This document shows positions 22,616-33,525 of a DNA stretch of 64,000 nt, one piece after another. Within the stretch, counting starts at the first letter, position 1, and the number at the start of each line of letters is the position of its first letter. The position numbers were made by a program, and so were the translations under genes. Source of the stretch: Lycium barbarum (Eukaryota > Streptophyta > Magnoliopsida > Solanales > Solanaceae); assembly GCF_019175385.1 (NCBI RefSeq), contig NC_083339.1, positions 80,310,307-80,374,306 of the forward strand, given 5' to 3'. The notes beneath the pieces are model-generated. The model did not search any database. It was given only the letters and a program-made list of their open reading frames with translations, and was not told the origin of the DNA.

Positions 22616-22779
22616 TGATGTTATTTGATTCAGACAGTTTATGTATGTGTGTATAATATGTTTAAAAGGTAAAGGTGAGCATGCATGATTCTGCCTTAAG
22701 AGGCAAGCAGTTACTGTTATACACCTTTCTTATGTCTTCTATACTTCTTCATTATGTTATCATATATGCCTTACATACT

Positions 22780-22837
22780 CAGTACTCCGTTCGTACTGAC
22801 GTCCTGTCTTGTGGATGCTGCGTTCATGCCCGCAGGT
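22780..22837 (+). promoter_or_regulatory. Triple-hairpin LTR module (family B)
   Basis: Stems CAGTAC/GTACTG (22780-22798), GTCC/GGAT (22801-22816, one G-U pair) and CTGCG/CGCAG (22818-22835), followed by GT. It ends about 485 bp before the LTR end. Confidence 0.7.
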
Positions 22838-23323
22838 TCAGATAGCCAGCCGAGTGAGCCAGACCAGTAGGACCTCTTTCCAGTTCCAGCCAGCAAGCTC
22901 TATTTAGACCAGAGCTCTAGCCCTTTGGTATGCCTTTTGACATGTACATATATGGGTATGGCAGGGCCTTGTCCTGTCCTTTTTGTAGTCTATATTCCAT
23001 AGAGGTCTGTAGACAGTGTATATATATAGTGGGGGTCGTCATGTGCTTTCAGTTGTCTCTTAATTTTTGAACAGTATATACGGTGACCAAGTTGGTTTGC
23101 GTTGTCATCCTCTGCTAGTATGCTTACATATACATATCCATATGCGTGTTTCGTGGAATTCTGAGATAAGATCTAGCATATAAATGCTACCACGAACTGT
23201 AGTAGTGGAATATCAATCAAAGTGGTCCACCAAGTCGTTTAGTACAGAGTGGGAGTGAGTTTAGGGGTGCTCGATCAGTAGTGGTCGGGTGCTCGTTGCG
23301 GCTCATCGGTTTGGATCGTGACA

Positions 23324-23861
23324 CGCAGGGGCGGAACCAACCTCGTCCTAGCGCGCACACCAGAGCCAACAAAAATCTGGTTTTGACTCTCACACCCCGA
23401 AATCCCGAGACTCTCCCAGAACCTTTCCGATAAAAACCAAATATGCAGACACATGTAAAAACGCGCTACGAACGCACTCGCGCACTCGGAATTCCCAACA
23501 GAGGTATTCTTGACAAAGTCAGCCCCGAACGACCAAAATCCAACTTTCCAACCAAATGACAAAAATGCCCCAAGACCCTCTGGAACTGGACCAATTACAC
23601 AACCAACCTATATTCAATATTCCGGAGCAAATGGAACTGACGAAATTCCCAAAATGACACAATTTCACCCGATGTTGACTTTAGGCAACCCAACACTTAT
23701 GAACTTCCAAAAATCTCATTTTCTCACTCAAATCACAGACAATTGCCTCGAAAATTGCGCCATCCTTCCCCACAAGTCCAATACACTCTAACCAAGCTAC
23801 GGTGAAGGTCAAAAGGGGTAAAATGGTCAAAAGTGCCAAAACGACCTAACGGGTCGTTACA
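23324..23861 (-). mobile_element. LTR fragment on the minus strand, family not assigned
   Basis: The right end on the minus strand reads TGTAACGACCCGTTAGGTCG, a typical gypsy LTR start. The left end is cut by the family B LTR at 23323. About 540 bp remain, with no coding capacity. It interrupts the copia gag reading frame that begins to its right. Confidence 0.55.
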
Positions 23862-24304
23862 TGAATATTGAATGTTCTTGACCCATCCACCTTATGAAAT
23901 CTTTCATACAGATCAGTCCAAACTGTCTGTGCACTAGATGCATACATAATACCTCCTAACAAGTTCTTAGCGCCTAAATTCATCACCCAAGACAAGACTA
24001 TAGCATTAACCCTCTCTCAAAGACCTTCCAATTTAGGATATTTTTCTTTTCTACACGAACCATCGATTAACCCAAATTTATTCCTTCCTAACAATGCAAT
24101 TCTCATAAATTGATACCACATAGCATAGTTTTCCATACCAGTTAATTGAAAAGAAATGATTTGAATTCCACTTACATCAGAAGAATTTAGAAATAATGGG
24201 TGATTGTAGTCGATTCCATTGGTTCCATTAGTTTGAGATGCATTGTTGTTGTTCCCATTGTTTTGATTCTATTGATGCTCTTCTGTGACACTATTAATCA
24301 TCAT
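23862..24304 (-). pseudogene. Ty1/copia gag N-terminal fragment
   Basis: Minus-strand frame from ATG at 24304. After an Asn-rich leader it reads the copia N-terminal capsid signature NHPLFLNSSD, then QLTGMENYAMW and RIALLGRNKFGLIDGSC, and later RVNAIVLSWVMNLGAKNLL, AQTVWTDLYERF. A TAG lies near 24272 where CAG is expected and a TGA near 24022 where CGA is expected. The frame ends abruptly at 23862 at the LTR fragment. It belongs to the element whose 5' LTR is at 24420-24711. Confidence 0.85.
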
Positions 24305-24419
24305 TTTTTCAGAACTTCAAGAACTTTGATTCACTGTTATTAAAATGAAAGAATTTTGCGGAAATTAAATTCGCACAAGCCACAGAATCAAGCAATTACT
24401 TGCTTGTGCTCAGATACCT

Positions 24420-24711
24420 TGTATTTTTAAAGAATTAGAAAGAAGTTTATGAACCCTAATAGTAGGGTGAATTAGTTGAGCAAGAAGAGAATGAAGAATG
24501 AGTAGAGAGAGAATTTGTTGTATTCATATTCATCAATCTTATGATTTACGATCTGCACTTGATAGAGTATATATACACACTTAGCTAAGCTAATCTATGA
24601 GCTTAACCAACAAGCAGCTAACTTTTGGATAGGACACTTAACTAACTAACTACCACATAACTAATAATCTGAAAATTGTAAGATGACATAATTGCCCTCA
24701 CGGGCTTAACA
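24420..24711 (-). mobile_element. Copia 5' LTR (292 bp, minus strand)
   Basis: On the minus strand it begins TGTTAAGCCCGTGAGGGC and ends AAAAATACA. It is followed by AGGTATCTGAGCAC, a degraded tRNA-Met primer site (24405-24419), then the gag start. A TATA-like stretch TATATACTCTATC (minus strand, about 24565-24575) fits its promoter. The short length is typical for copia. The 3' half of the element is missing. Confidence 0.8.
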
Positions 24712-25618
24712 ATTTCTAAGTCTTCTCAACAAGATAAAATATGCATTAAATATTAAGAAGGAACAAAGAGATATACAAATTTGAAATAAATAAATCATTG
24801 CATATAATTATGTGACAATTATCTGTTTAAAAATACCACATCTAATAGTTGTGTCTCTTTTTTAAAATTACATGTGCCTAAAAGAGAGTATATTTACTAT
24901 CTTTGCCATGTCAACGTTTAGAGAGTCAAGGTTATCAAATTGGCAAATTCAAAGAGATAATCAAGGATAAAAAATAATTTAAATATACATAAAATAAAAC
25001 GTGTTGAGTTTAGGAGGTCCTGAAATATTGTTCCAACAATTATAGAACAACTTATTGAAACACCTAGAATTTGTGGGCTCAAAGATTCCATTATGTGGAT
25101 TGAATGTATAAACAATGGTTGTTTTCTCAGCATGCAATTAAGCATCGCAATTCAATCTATAGACATGACGCAAGGGAGTTTAGATAGTTTATAAATCGAA
25201 AAAGAAGGGATGAATATAAAAAATAGAAGTATATAATGTACAATTCTCTATGTCGCAATTGATACGATATTCCTTTCTTTTTAGTCAGTTCAAAAAAGAA
25301 TGATATTCTTTTATATATAGTAACAATTTAACTTTAAACTTCTCATTTTATTCTTATTGATGATTTATAGTTACAGAAAATTTACTCTATTTCCCAATTA
25401 TGTAGCACTTTTCGCTTCTCGAGATTCAAACTGCATGAAATATGACCAACATTTTAAGAAGTATTTTTTTTACCAAATTGATATGATAAAAGTTGCAAAT
25501 TATATTAATTTTCATTTAATTTTCAAATATATAAATTTCGGCCATAAGAGAAGATTGCCCTACCGGTAAGGAAGAGGGGGAAAAGGTGTTGTCATCTATC
25601 TCGACCAGTTTCCCGAGG
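24712..25618. other. AT-rich intergenic stretch, nothing recognised
   Basis: About 900 bp of AT-rich DNA with only short, non-conserved-looking frames. No terminal repeats, RNA genes or domains seen. Confidence 0.6.
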
Positions 25619-25813
25619 NNNNNNNNNNNNNNNNNNNNNNNNNNNNNNNNNNNNNNNNNNNNNNNNNNNNNNNNNNNNNNNNNNNNNNNNNNNNNNNNNN
25701 NNNNNNNNNNNNNNNNNNNNNNNNNNNNNNNNNNNNNNNNNNNNNNNNNNNNNNNNNNNNNNNNNNNNNNNNNNNNNNNNNNNNNNNNNNNNNNNNNNNN
25801 NNNNNNNNNNNNN
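25619..25813. other. Assembly gap (195 N)
   Basis: Run of N. Open frames reported across it have no meaning. Confidence 0.99.
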
Positions 25814-26659
25814 CTTTGCTTTTCCACGCTTTTTTACATTTCAGTTCAGATACGTTGCTCGACTTGCACCTTTGCACGCTCGACCGCTCCCCCATCCCAC
25901 CTGGCTCGGTCTATTAGTGAACCATCTCTCCAGGGATTGTGAAAGATGTTCTACTAGAAATATTCTTGTTATTGCAAGTTTGGAAAATAAGTCAAATCTC
26001 CAGATCAAGAGGGGGGGTTGAACGTGGGGGCTGTTCTTATTTTACCGGAGGGGTTTGAATTAGAAGGACTGCATGAATCGGAATCCACTTATTAAGATAG
26101 ACGACCGAGAAAGAAAGGCTCCGCGTTCGAACATTGGTTGATCTTAGCTTAGCGTGTATATCAAAATATTAAGTTAATCTAATCCAATTTAGCTTTAAAG
26201 TTTAGTCAAATTGACTCTCGAAAAGCGAAAAGTGACACTTAAATTGGGACGGAGGGAGTAATTTATTTTAGACCACAAATTTCAAAAGTTTTTATTTCAT
26301 TTATTAATTTCGTGTCAAGTTAAACAACTTCACATAAATTGAGACGGACCAAATAAAATGTAACTTTATCCTATAATTTGAAGAAACTGTCAAAGAGTGG
26401 CCATTTTTCAAAGTCGCGTCTCTTCCTTTGGCCCATAACATAACCTCCAGCAAACCACAAACAACTACTTGTACCTCCCCTAATAACTTTGTCCGACGTC
26501 TTTGTCTTATACACTTAATATACCCACCTTATCATTTTAGCTCTCTCGTCCTAACATTGAAAAACATCTAAAAACCAGTTTCTTTTTGTTTTTACCTTTT
26601 AGTTTGATTATATATTTAGGAGAAGCTAGGGAAGCTGAAGCTTGTAGAAGTGTGAGGAA
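25814..26659 (+). promoter_or_regulatory. Upstream region of the PADRE gene, with Stowaway-like remnant
   Basis: Contains AAATTGGGACGGAGGGAG next to TA at 26241-26260, the classic end of a Stowaway MITE, and a second degenerate copy AAATTGAGACGGAC at 26337-26350. The last 150 bp are pyrimidine-rich with possible TATA boxes TTAATATACC (about 26515) and TATATATT (about 26609). The ATG at 26660 has a good plant context (GGAAATGGG). Promoter calls are inference. Confidence 0.45.
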
Positions 26660-29427
26660 ATGGGAAACAGTCTTGGGAGAGGTAAAAGGACGGTAAAAGT
26701 CATGAAAATCGATGGCGAAACCATGAAATTTAAGACACCAGTGTATGCAAGGGCAGTATTAAAGGATTATCCAGATTTGGTTATGCTAGAATCTGAAGCA
26801 GTGAAGCATTTAGGTATTCGAGCAAAGCCATTGAAAGACCAGCAAGAGCTAAAACCCAAAAGGCTCTATTTTCTAGTAGAAATGCCCAAAGAAGAGAAAG
26901 TAGTGATGAGAAGGGTGCGTTCAGGGATCCAAATGAGCGCAAAAGATCGACTGGAAAACTTAATGTTAGCACGAAGATCGGTGTCAGATCTTTCACTCAT
27001 GAAACCTGAGGAGGAGAATGGCACAGCAGCGGTGATGAGGATGAAACTGAGACTGCCCAAGGCTGAGGTAGAAAAGCTGATCAAGAATGAGGCTGACATA
27101 GCCGAAAACATAGTTAGACTTTGTATGCTTAACAATAACACTCGAAGAGGTCCCTTGTTGGAAAAACAAGGAAATGTCAAGAGAGGAATCAAATCACAAG
27201 AGGTGTGTTTTAATTTCTTTCATTATGGCCATTGATCCACTTTTCATGCCACTCCTGCTGCTTTGTTTTTTGTTATTTCTTGAAATTTTCACATCGTGAT
27301 TTCAGATTTATCGGGATCAGCTTTACTAGTAGTAAAACGTTCGGGCCGTTTTGTTTTTATAAGGTTCTTTTCAAATGATTCTTCCGAAATAAAATACAAC
27401 AAAGTTCTTAAAAACTGATTTGAGGAAGTTATAGTTCAAAATGTCAATTGAAAACTAATATTCCTCCATTTCAATTTATTTGTCTGATTTTGACTTGACA
27501 CAAAGTTTAAGAAAGTAAACAAGATTTTTGAATCTTATGGTTTTAAACTAAAGATAGGTGAAATGTATCAAAATGTTCTTTAATCTTGTGATCTTAAACA
27601 TGTCATGTAAAAAATTAAAATTAAAAAATTATCAAAAAGGAAAAAAGACATTATTTTTTAAATGAGCTAAATAGAAAAGTAAGACAAACAAATTCAAAGA
27701 CTTTTCCCAAATTGATTCCCGAAAACATCTTCATAAATCTAGTTTACAAATATTAAACCACACCAAAACCAAATGCCACTAGAAATTCATTATGAACATC
27801 ATGACTTGAATAGTTCTTGTAAGACTGGTAACTCTGTTATTACGGTGAGATCTCGACTTCAAACTGACCTGCATATAATTTTATAATATACTTCTTTTTT
27901 TAAAAAAAAAAATGATAATTAGTGAAACAAAAGTAACAAACTGAAATCAATATTGAAAATGTTCAGTGAAACTCCTTATTCTGACTGGTGATTCTGTATC
28001 ATTCCCTTTCCACAATTTTGAATGAGTCGTATCAAAAACTAATTAGTTAACCATGTAATAATATTTGTCCTACAAAATTACCATGAAAAAAATACTATAT
28101 ATGAAGAAAAAGTTGAAGACACGTTAAACCAAGAGATAAAATTCAATTATTTAGAATATAGCTTGCCAAAATTGACTTTTGCATCTCTCTAATAGTACTT
28201 GCATGTGCTCATAGTGATAGAGTTGAACCTTAAGTTTCCACAAAAAGAAACAACCTACAGCTCTTAAATGCAATCTCAATTCGGACATATCTAAATCCAA
28301 CTACATGAAAAAGAAGCATTTTCCTTTTCTGGAAATTTCATTTTCAATTTTGACTGCTTCATTCTCGTTTTATTTAAATTAGTTTCGCCTGATTCTGCAA
28401 CCAGTAAATTGCTAGTATATTCTTTTTTGGATTATCTAGAAGCATGGCCAAGGTCAATTTTTGACAACTTCAACATTTTTCTTTTAAAGTTTTCTCTCAT
28501 GCATGTTAGGGATAAAACACAATGTTCAGTCGTTTACGCAATTAAAGCATGTACGCCTATGAGTGCAAGTGCATGTGCGGCTTTACAAATTGATGTCAAT
28601 ACCAAGTGAGAACAAATAGTAATTAAGTCAAATATTCTTCACTGAAATTTATAAAGTCGGAAGTTGAAAATAAAGTTATGTTTGATTATACTTTTAGCAA
28701 ATGAAAGAATATACAGTAACATTTTATTTGAAATTTATGAAGATTGAGTTGGAAAACATATCTGTAGCACTTTTCCAAATTTGGAATCCAACCCCCAATT
28801 GAATTTGAAAATTTTATGACCAAACACTCGAAAATTATTCCGAAAGAAAGTGAATAATTCTCGTGGCCAAACGAGACCTAAGAATATGTTAGAATTTGAA
28901 GAGACACTTTATCAATAGAAGTGATACATAATTTCTTTTTTGTATTTTCTCCAAAAGTTGTTACATTGGTTTTCTTGAACCATAATCCATATTATATAAA
29001 ACTTTTACCTTTTCAGGCTGCAGAAGGAAACGAATAGCAAAAAGGAAAACTAAAAATTAAACAAATTTTACTGTTGAATAAAAGAAACTGGTTCACAGAT
29101 GAACCTACTCAAAATCTGGGATTGGTTAATAACTGGTAGAAGAGTGAGGTGTAACAGACTGAATTCTCTTGGAATCAAATCAAACCTACACAGTATTGAT
29201 ATCTGAGTGCATTTATATACCTAACCCAGCGAGAACGTAACGATTCATTTCTTCAACTATCGTAGACTGCTCTGCTTTAGAAAGACCATTAATTCCCTTA
29301 AATAGTTCTATTAACTTTGTGAAGAAATAAACTTTCTTTTCTAATACATTATCTTTATGAATTGCAGAAACATGTAGAGTTCCTACCGATTACAGAAGGG
29401 GAGAATCAATTAGTTGTGGCTTCTTAA
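26660..29427 (+). CDS. PADRE/DUF4228 domain protein, two exons
   Basis: The only ordinary host gene seen. Exon 1 is 26660-27202 (181 codons); the proposed intron is 27203-29367 (GAG/GTGTGT donor, ATTGCAG acceptor); exon 2 is 29368-29427 (19 codons and TAA), phase 0. The protein would be 200 aa. It starts MGNSLG, so Gly2 may be myristoylated. Domain landmarks are VKVMKIDGETMKFKTPV (residues about 12-28), a stretch VLKDYPDLVMLES, and the hallmark LKPKRLYFLVEMPK. A Ser/basic-rich middle and KLRLPKAEVEKLI follow. Exon 2 reads KHVEFLPITEGENQLVV, matching the basic-aromatic-Pro C-terminus usual in this family. PADRE genes are plant-specific and often respond to pathogen or abiotic stress; the molecular role is not established. 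Without splicing, the frame would stop at 27233 and lose this tail. Confidence 0.85.
27462..27700. mobile_element. Stowaway-like MITE remnant in the PADRE intron
   Basis: Left end TTCCTCCATTTCAATTTATTTGTCTG and right end AAGTAAGACAAACAAATTCAAAG are inverted relatives, with an AT-rich interior that includes TTAAAATTAAAAAATTA. Ends and TA duplications are decayed. It has no coding capacity. Confidence 0.55.
28640..28880. mobile_element. Possible non-autonomous element remnant in the PADRE intron
   Basis: GTCGGAAGTTGAAAATAAAG at the left and CTCGTGGCCAAACGAGACC at the right resemble common solanaceous MITE ends ('gttggaatttgaa', 'tggccaaacg'), with an AT-rich middle. No clear terminal inverted repeat or duplication could be fixed by eye. 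Confidence 0.3.
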
Positions 29428-29495
29428 TAAGGGCTAAAATGAAAGAGATTATAGTTTTTGTAGCGAACAGGTCTCACCGAGTTACCTAGAAGACT

Positions 29496-30407
29496 CAGTG
29501 CCGGCTTTAGCCGCAGTGGCTTTAGGCCCCAACCATAGTGAGGCCCCAAAATTACTCATAGTATATGTATAATTTATATAATTATATACTCATATTATGT
29601 GTATAAACTATGGTACATCTGATTGCGTTCTCAAGTTAGTCATAAAAGAAATCTTTTTAATTATTTGTTGTCAATTTTTTATCATTGTTACACACATATA
29701 TTTTTAAGTTATGCTACTTTTAGAAAATATAATTGTTGTAATTACAATTGAAAGGTGTAGATAATTAAATTTTTAATTTTTTTGTACTTCTTAATATAAT
29801 CTAATTCACCTTAAATTTAATCAATCTTGTTTATAACTTTGGCTTTATAAGATCTTTTTCAAAATTTTAAGTGTTTTTTAGACATTTTTCAAGCTCAAGC
29901 TAAGCAATTATTAAACGATTAGATAACCTTGAATGTCATTTAAAGCATAGTAAAGGAGCAGCCCATTGCAAAAATCGTTGCGTTAGCAAGGTCCGGGAAA
30001 GGGTTGCAACCCAATAGTCACTGTAATATTGATGGTTTTAATCTACTTTTAAAATTATCGTAATAGAAAAAATTATATAAGTAGAAGATGATACTCTTAT
30101 TGGCATATTCTGTATTTTAAAATGTTACTATTGCTTATAGAATTTTTTTTAATGTTTTTGTAAGAATTGCCTAAGTTTTCAAAATTAAACCAACGAGCTA
30201 GATCTTACTTAAGATCAATAATAGCTCACAAATAGACTATATTGTAAATTGAGAAAAATGACATCGTCAAAATATAATTGACTATCTTTCAATTTAAGAA
30301 TCTATTAAAGTAAACATCAAATAAAATATATAAAAAGTTATTGCATAAATATAAGGCCTCTTTTTATATTTTGGCTTTAGGCCGCCTAGTGTATTAAGCC
30401 ACGCCTG
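29496..30407. mobile_element. hAT-like non-autonomous DNA transposon (912 bp)
   Basis: Flanked by a perfect 8-bp duplication AGAAGACT (29488-29495 and 30408-30415), the length typical of hAT insertions. Termini are CAGTGCCGGCTTTAGCC at the left and GGCTTAATACAC-type (read inward from the right as CAGGCGTGGCTTAA), an imperfect inverted repeat. Subterminal GGCTTTAGGCCCC and GGCTTTAGGCCGCC also occur. The interior is AT-rich with no transposase frame, so it depends on an autonomous relative. It lies 68 bp after the PADRE stop, probably in or near its 3' UTR. Confidence 0.85.
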
Positions 30408-30415
30408 AGAAGACT

Positions 30416-30769
30416 ACTCTGCTATTTTGTTACTATTGTGTTTGTTTTTTGTCCATTGCATATGGATAAATCAAGAAATTGAGGATGCAATTTATATATT
30501 TTTATAGATGAACTATGTGAGAGGCGGCTTAGAATTATATATATACTAGTTTCTCATATGTCAAGTTATGTAGTACATAATTTAATAAAATAATATTAAT
30601 GTAAATTATGCAATTAAAATTTGTGCAATTTCCAAGAACAAACACAGGATCATTCCCCCGAATAAATAAGCTACAAATTAAGGAAACCATTAGAAAATAT
30701 ACGTTAACTCTAGATTGGAAAGCAACATATATATAATTCGTGTAAGCTTTGCAAGCCATGACTTGTAAT
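30416..30769. other. AT-rich stretch, nothing recognised
   Basis: About 350 bp between the hAT element and the malate dehydrogenase scrap. Only short frames; no motif seen. Confidence 0.55.
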
Positions 30770-30905
30770 GTTGCGGATTCGCATCGGGATCAGTACCGGA
30801 GAGAAAAGTCGTTGTTTTGGGAGCAGCCGGTGGGATCGGGCAGCCTACTTCTCATGAAACTTAACCCTTTAGTATCCCGGCTTGCACTTTAGATACGATA
30901 TCGGA
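30770..30905 (+). pseudogene. Mitochondrial-type malate dehydrogenase fragment
   Basis: One frame reads GFASGSVPERKVVVLG then AAGGIGQP, the N-terminal NAD-binding glycine loop (GXXGXXG) of plant mitochondrial malate dehydrogenase just after its transit-peptide junction. After a small deletion near 30846 a second frame reads LLMKLNPLVSRLAL, then a 4-bp insertion (AGAT near 30890) precedes YDI. Homology ends at about 30905. The transit peptide start and more than 80 percent of the enzyme are absent. No introns or poly-A tail are visible. It looks like a gene piece captured by, or left beside, a transposable element. Confidence 0.8.
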
Positions 30906-31101
30906 TGGCTCAAGTGCTCAACTTTCGTCAAGGTCTTTTACAAGAATTCGAGCCAAGGACCTTCAAGCTTTCCAAGGCAAGTTCATGGAGAATGAAGCTA
31001 TGAAAGCACTTGAAGACAGCCATTGGAGGGCCTTCAAGCTATGGAAGAAGAGTACAAGAGTCCAAGAGCCAAGGCTCAAAGCTTGCTTCTTAACCCAAAC
31101 G
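30906..31101 (+). other. Probable retrotransposon-derived sequence
   Basis: Contains repeated CCTTCAAGCT and AAGCTATGGAAG/AAGCTATGAAAG phrases leading up to the LTR at 31102. A short frame resembles the basic linker that ends some gypsy proteins, but no domain is recognised. Confidence 0.3.
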
Positions 31102-31598
31102 TGTGATGTGTGGCTACATTTGCAAGATTGGATAGTTAAATGCCAAATGTGACTAGTTGTTAAATAATTGTGGCTAGGCATGTAAAGGCAAAACTATATA
31201 ATTTTGCCTTAGCCTATTTTCATAACTTAGTTGTTGATTGATGAAGAAACTCATTTGAGAGTAGTTCTCTTTCTATGGAGATTAGGTTAAGTTAGGATTA
31301 GTTAATGTTAGGTAGTGGGAGGATTCCCTTAACTCTTTACCATGATTATCTCTTGGATAATCTAGGATTAGATTTCCATGTATGAGTTCAAGTTCCCTTC
31401 CCCATTGGATTGAATTCATCTTTGATTGCTGACTTGTCACAATTCTAGTTGAATTGTCACAATTCTAGTTGAATTAGATCCTGTCTTTGTTATATTCTCA
31501 TCCCCTATTTCTTCTATCTCATCTATCAATTTCTCTCTATCTTTAATTTTCGCGTACTTGAATGTTGTTTTCATACTCTTCTAGTTAGGATCGTATCA
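31102..31598 (+). mobile_element. LTR of a gypsy-like element (about 497 bp, family G)
   Basis: The right end is well supported: GGATCGTATCA is followed at 31601 by a perfect tRNA-Met primer site. The left end TGTGATGTGTGGCTACATTT is my best guess and could be elsewhere. It contains a direct repeat GAATTGTCACAATTCTAGTT near 31440-31465. No second LTR is in the window. Confidence 0.55.
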
Positions 31599-31600
31599 TT

Positions 31601-31612
31601 TGGTATCAGAGC
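31601..31612 (+). other. Primer binding site, tRNA-Met (family G)
   Basis: TGGTATCAGAGC, complementary to initiator tRNA-Met, 2 bp after the proposed LTR end. Confidence 0.85.
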
Positions 31613-33021
31613 CTAGGCTAAATGATTGTTTCTACAATTCTTAATCCTTGATTCTTCTTAGTTTGAAAAATACAAAAATCTAAAAATTATGGAATTTTTT
31701 TTTTTAAAAATCATGTATTGTGATTTGAGTGAATTGGTTGATAGATTTGAGTTCCTTGAGGTTGAATCTATAAAAACCCAAAGTTTCAAGTCATTTGGAA
31801 GAGTTTTGGTCAAGAACACCATTGAAGACATTAAAGGTTTGAAGAACAACCAAGTGGTTTTGTGATTTGAAGGTCAGTTGATTTCAATTTAGAGTGGGCT
31901 TTGTTCTCCTAGTTGAGAGGAAGCTAGATCTAAAATTTGGGAGAATTTGGAGTTGATTTGGCCCTAGTAACGTTTTTGGGTGTTCTTCACATTCTTGGTG
32001 AATGAGGTGCCAAAAATTAGAGTTGGATCCAAAACCCAAGTGAAAAGTTGGAAAAGGTGTTTTTGGGTGCAAAAGAAGGAAATCTGAGTGGGCCACATGG
32101 CCACCCACGTAGCTGGCCTCAACCACGCATCCACCCACGCATCTGAGGAGAAAAAGAATAGGTTCTGGATTCACCCATATGAGCTACCTGTAGCTCACCC
32201 ACGTAGCTGGCCTCACCCATGCAGCCACCCACGCAGTCACCTACGTAGCAGATTGTGAGGGATATTTTGCCTTTTTTTTTTGACAACTTTACCTTATTTT
32301 CTTTGATCTTCCAAACTAATTGACACTAGTAATTGTCCTTACTTGGTTGTTAGTTAGTTCTTGTGTCCGTATTTTTTTCGTGCCAATTCTTTTCGTGCTT
32401 TTCTTGTTTATTTCGTTGTGAATTGTTTAGCTCTTGTCCGTTGCTTTTACTAGTCTGTTTTATTGGTGTCTCATAAACTCCATTCTAAACCGACACATGG
32501 TGCTATCTTAGACTTATTCAAGTTGGAGGTTCACGAGTTAAGGGGTACTCCTAGAATGGTAAAAGGCAAGAGGGTGAGCACATTTGAGTGGTGCTAGTCA
32601 AGCACAAACGAGTGCAAACACGAGTGATTGGTGAGGAGATTTTATGACTAACCTTGTTTGCTCATTTTGTAGGTACAAGAAGAGGGGTCATAAGGAGGGG
32701 AGTTATAAGGAATCATGTCATCCATAGCCTCGAATTCTTGTGACGATGGCATGCAAAGCTATGCCTCTAGTGGCAGAGGTTATGACCATGATGATGATGG
32801 AGAATATGGAGTCTATGATGATTAATATGATCATGAATAATATGGTGGTGAGCATTACTACTCCGGCGATGAATATAAGGACAATGGTGCTCATGGATCT
32901 TATGAAGAAGATGGAGGAGTAGAAGAACTGTGTGATGACGTCTATAGCGCAGATGAAGGTTCTCATACTACACACCATGGATATAGAGACGACTTGAGGT
33001 GATATTCTTTCTCACACATAC
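31613..33021 (+). pseudogene. Family G leader and gag N-terminal remnant
   Basis: About 1.1 kb of leader without a long frame, including a tandem motif (32094-32255) and a low-complexity region. From about 32758 one frame reads an acidic Gly/Tyr/Asp-rich segment, RGYDHDDDGEYGVYDD and later YYSGDEYKDNGAHGSYEEDG, interrupted by two TAA codons. This composition is familiar from the gag leader of some plant gypsy elements. The apparent Met-rich frame in the same place is its shadow. Truncated at 33021. Confidence 0.5.
32094..32255 (+). repeat. CACCCACG-based imperfect tandem repeat
   Basis: Phrases CCACCCACGTAGCTGGCCTCA, CCACCCACGCATC and CACCCACGCAG recur about nine times in 160 bp in varying order. 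It is GC-rich compared with its surroundings. Confidence 0.7.
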
Positions 33022-33525
33022 TGTCACGACCCAACTCGTAGGTCGAGCGGGCACCCACGCTAACTCCATTTAGTGGTCGAACCCTTCCCTTATTCAACAT
33101 TCATTTTAAGCATACCAAAAAGAAACAGAAATATCTAAGCAGTCTCAATATATAAATAACTACTAAGTGTGGAATACTAATAGAAATGCCCCAAAATCTG
33201 GTCTAAGCATAGTACAAGAGCCGCTATCAATACATAAGTCAGAAACGTCAAATATAGAGAGTCTGAAATACTGTCTCGGAACAATGGATAGATATTATAA
33301 AGAAGATTTTCCGCGCTATGGATCTGGAACATAGCTCACCCTAGAAACTCATACTAAAAGCCTCGAGAAATCACTCACGAGGTGCTGAAGTGGATCTATA
33401 GTTTTCTTGCATAGTAGGACTGGGCTTCAACATCCCGAAGGACGGCTTGCCACAAACTTGACTTCAACAACCCGAAGGATGGCTTGTCAAGTTAGTCGAA
33501 CAGTTTGAAAGATCATAGATATGAA
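33022..33525 (-). mobile_element. LTR fragment on the minus strand (family H)
   Basis: Plus strand begins TGTCACGACCCAACTCG, the reverse of a Tekay-type LTR end (GGGTCGTGACA). About 500 bp remain, with a repeated CAACATCCCGAAGGACGGCTTG unit near 33428-33490. The triple-hairpin module is not found at the expected distance. It ends where pararetroviral sequence begins. Confidence 0.55.

Larger units (their letters stand above)
21112..23323 (+). mobile_element. Family B LTR (2212 bp)
   Basis: Starts TGTTACACCCCGTATCTTCG after a polypurine tract and ends TTTGGATCGTGACA. It shares with family A LTRs a strong block from GGTGAGACA to ACGTCACTCCGATAGAG (22270-22345) and the triple-hairpin module (22780-22837). 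A tandem repeat with GATTACACCG and CTATACGGCC units lies at 22388-22615. Near the start is a run of CTACAGTA-type dyads (21510-21565). No second LTR or target duplication is visible; it is the 3' end of a truncated element. Confidence 0.85.

Noticed and set aside
25516..25942. Open frames spanning the run of N
   Set aside because: They exist only because N codons are not read as stops; no evidence of coding on either side.
32740..32922. Met-rich 60-codon frame as a small gene
   Set aside because: It is a shifted reading of GAT/ATG-rich DNA whose other frame gives the acidic Gly/Tyr/Asp gag leader of family G.
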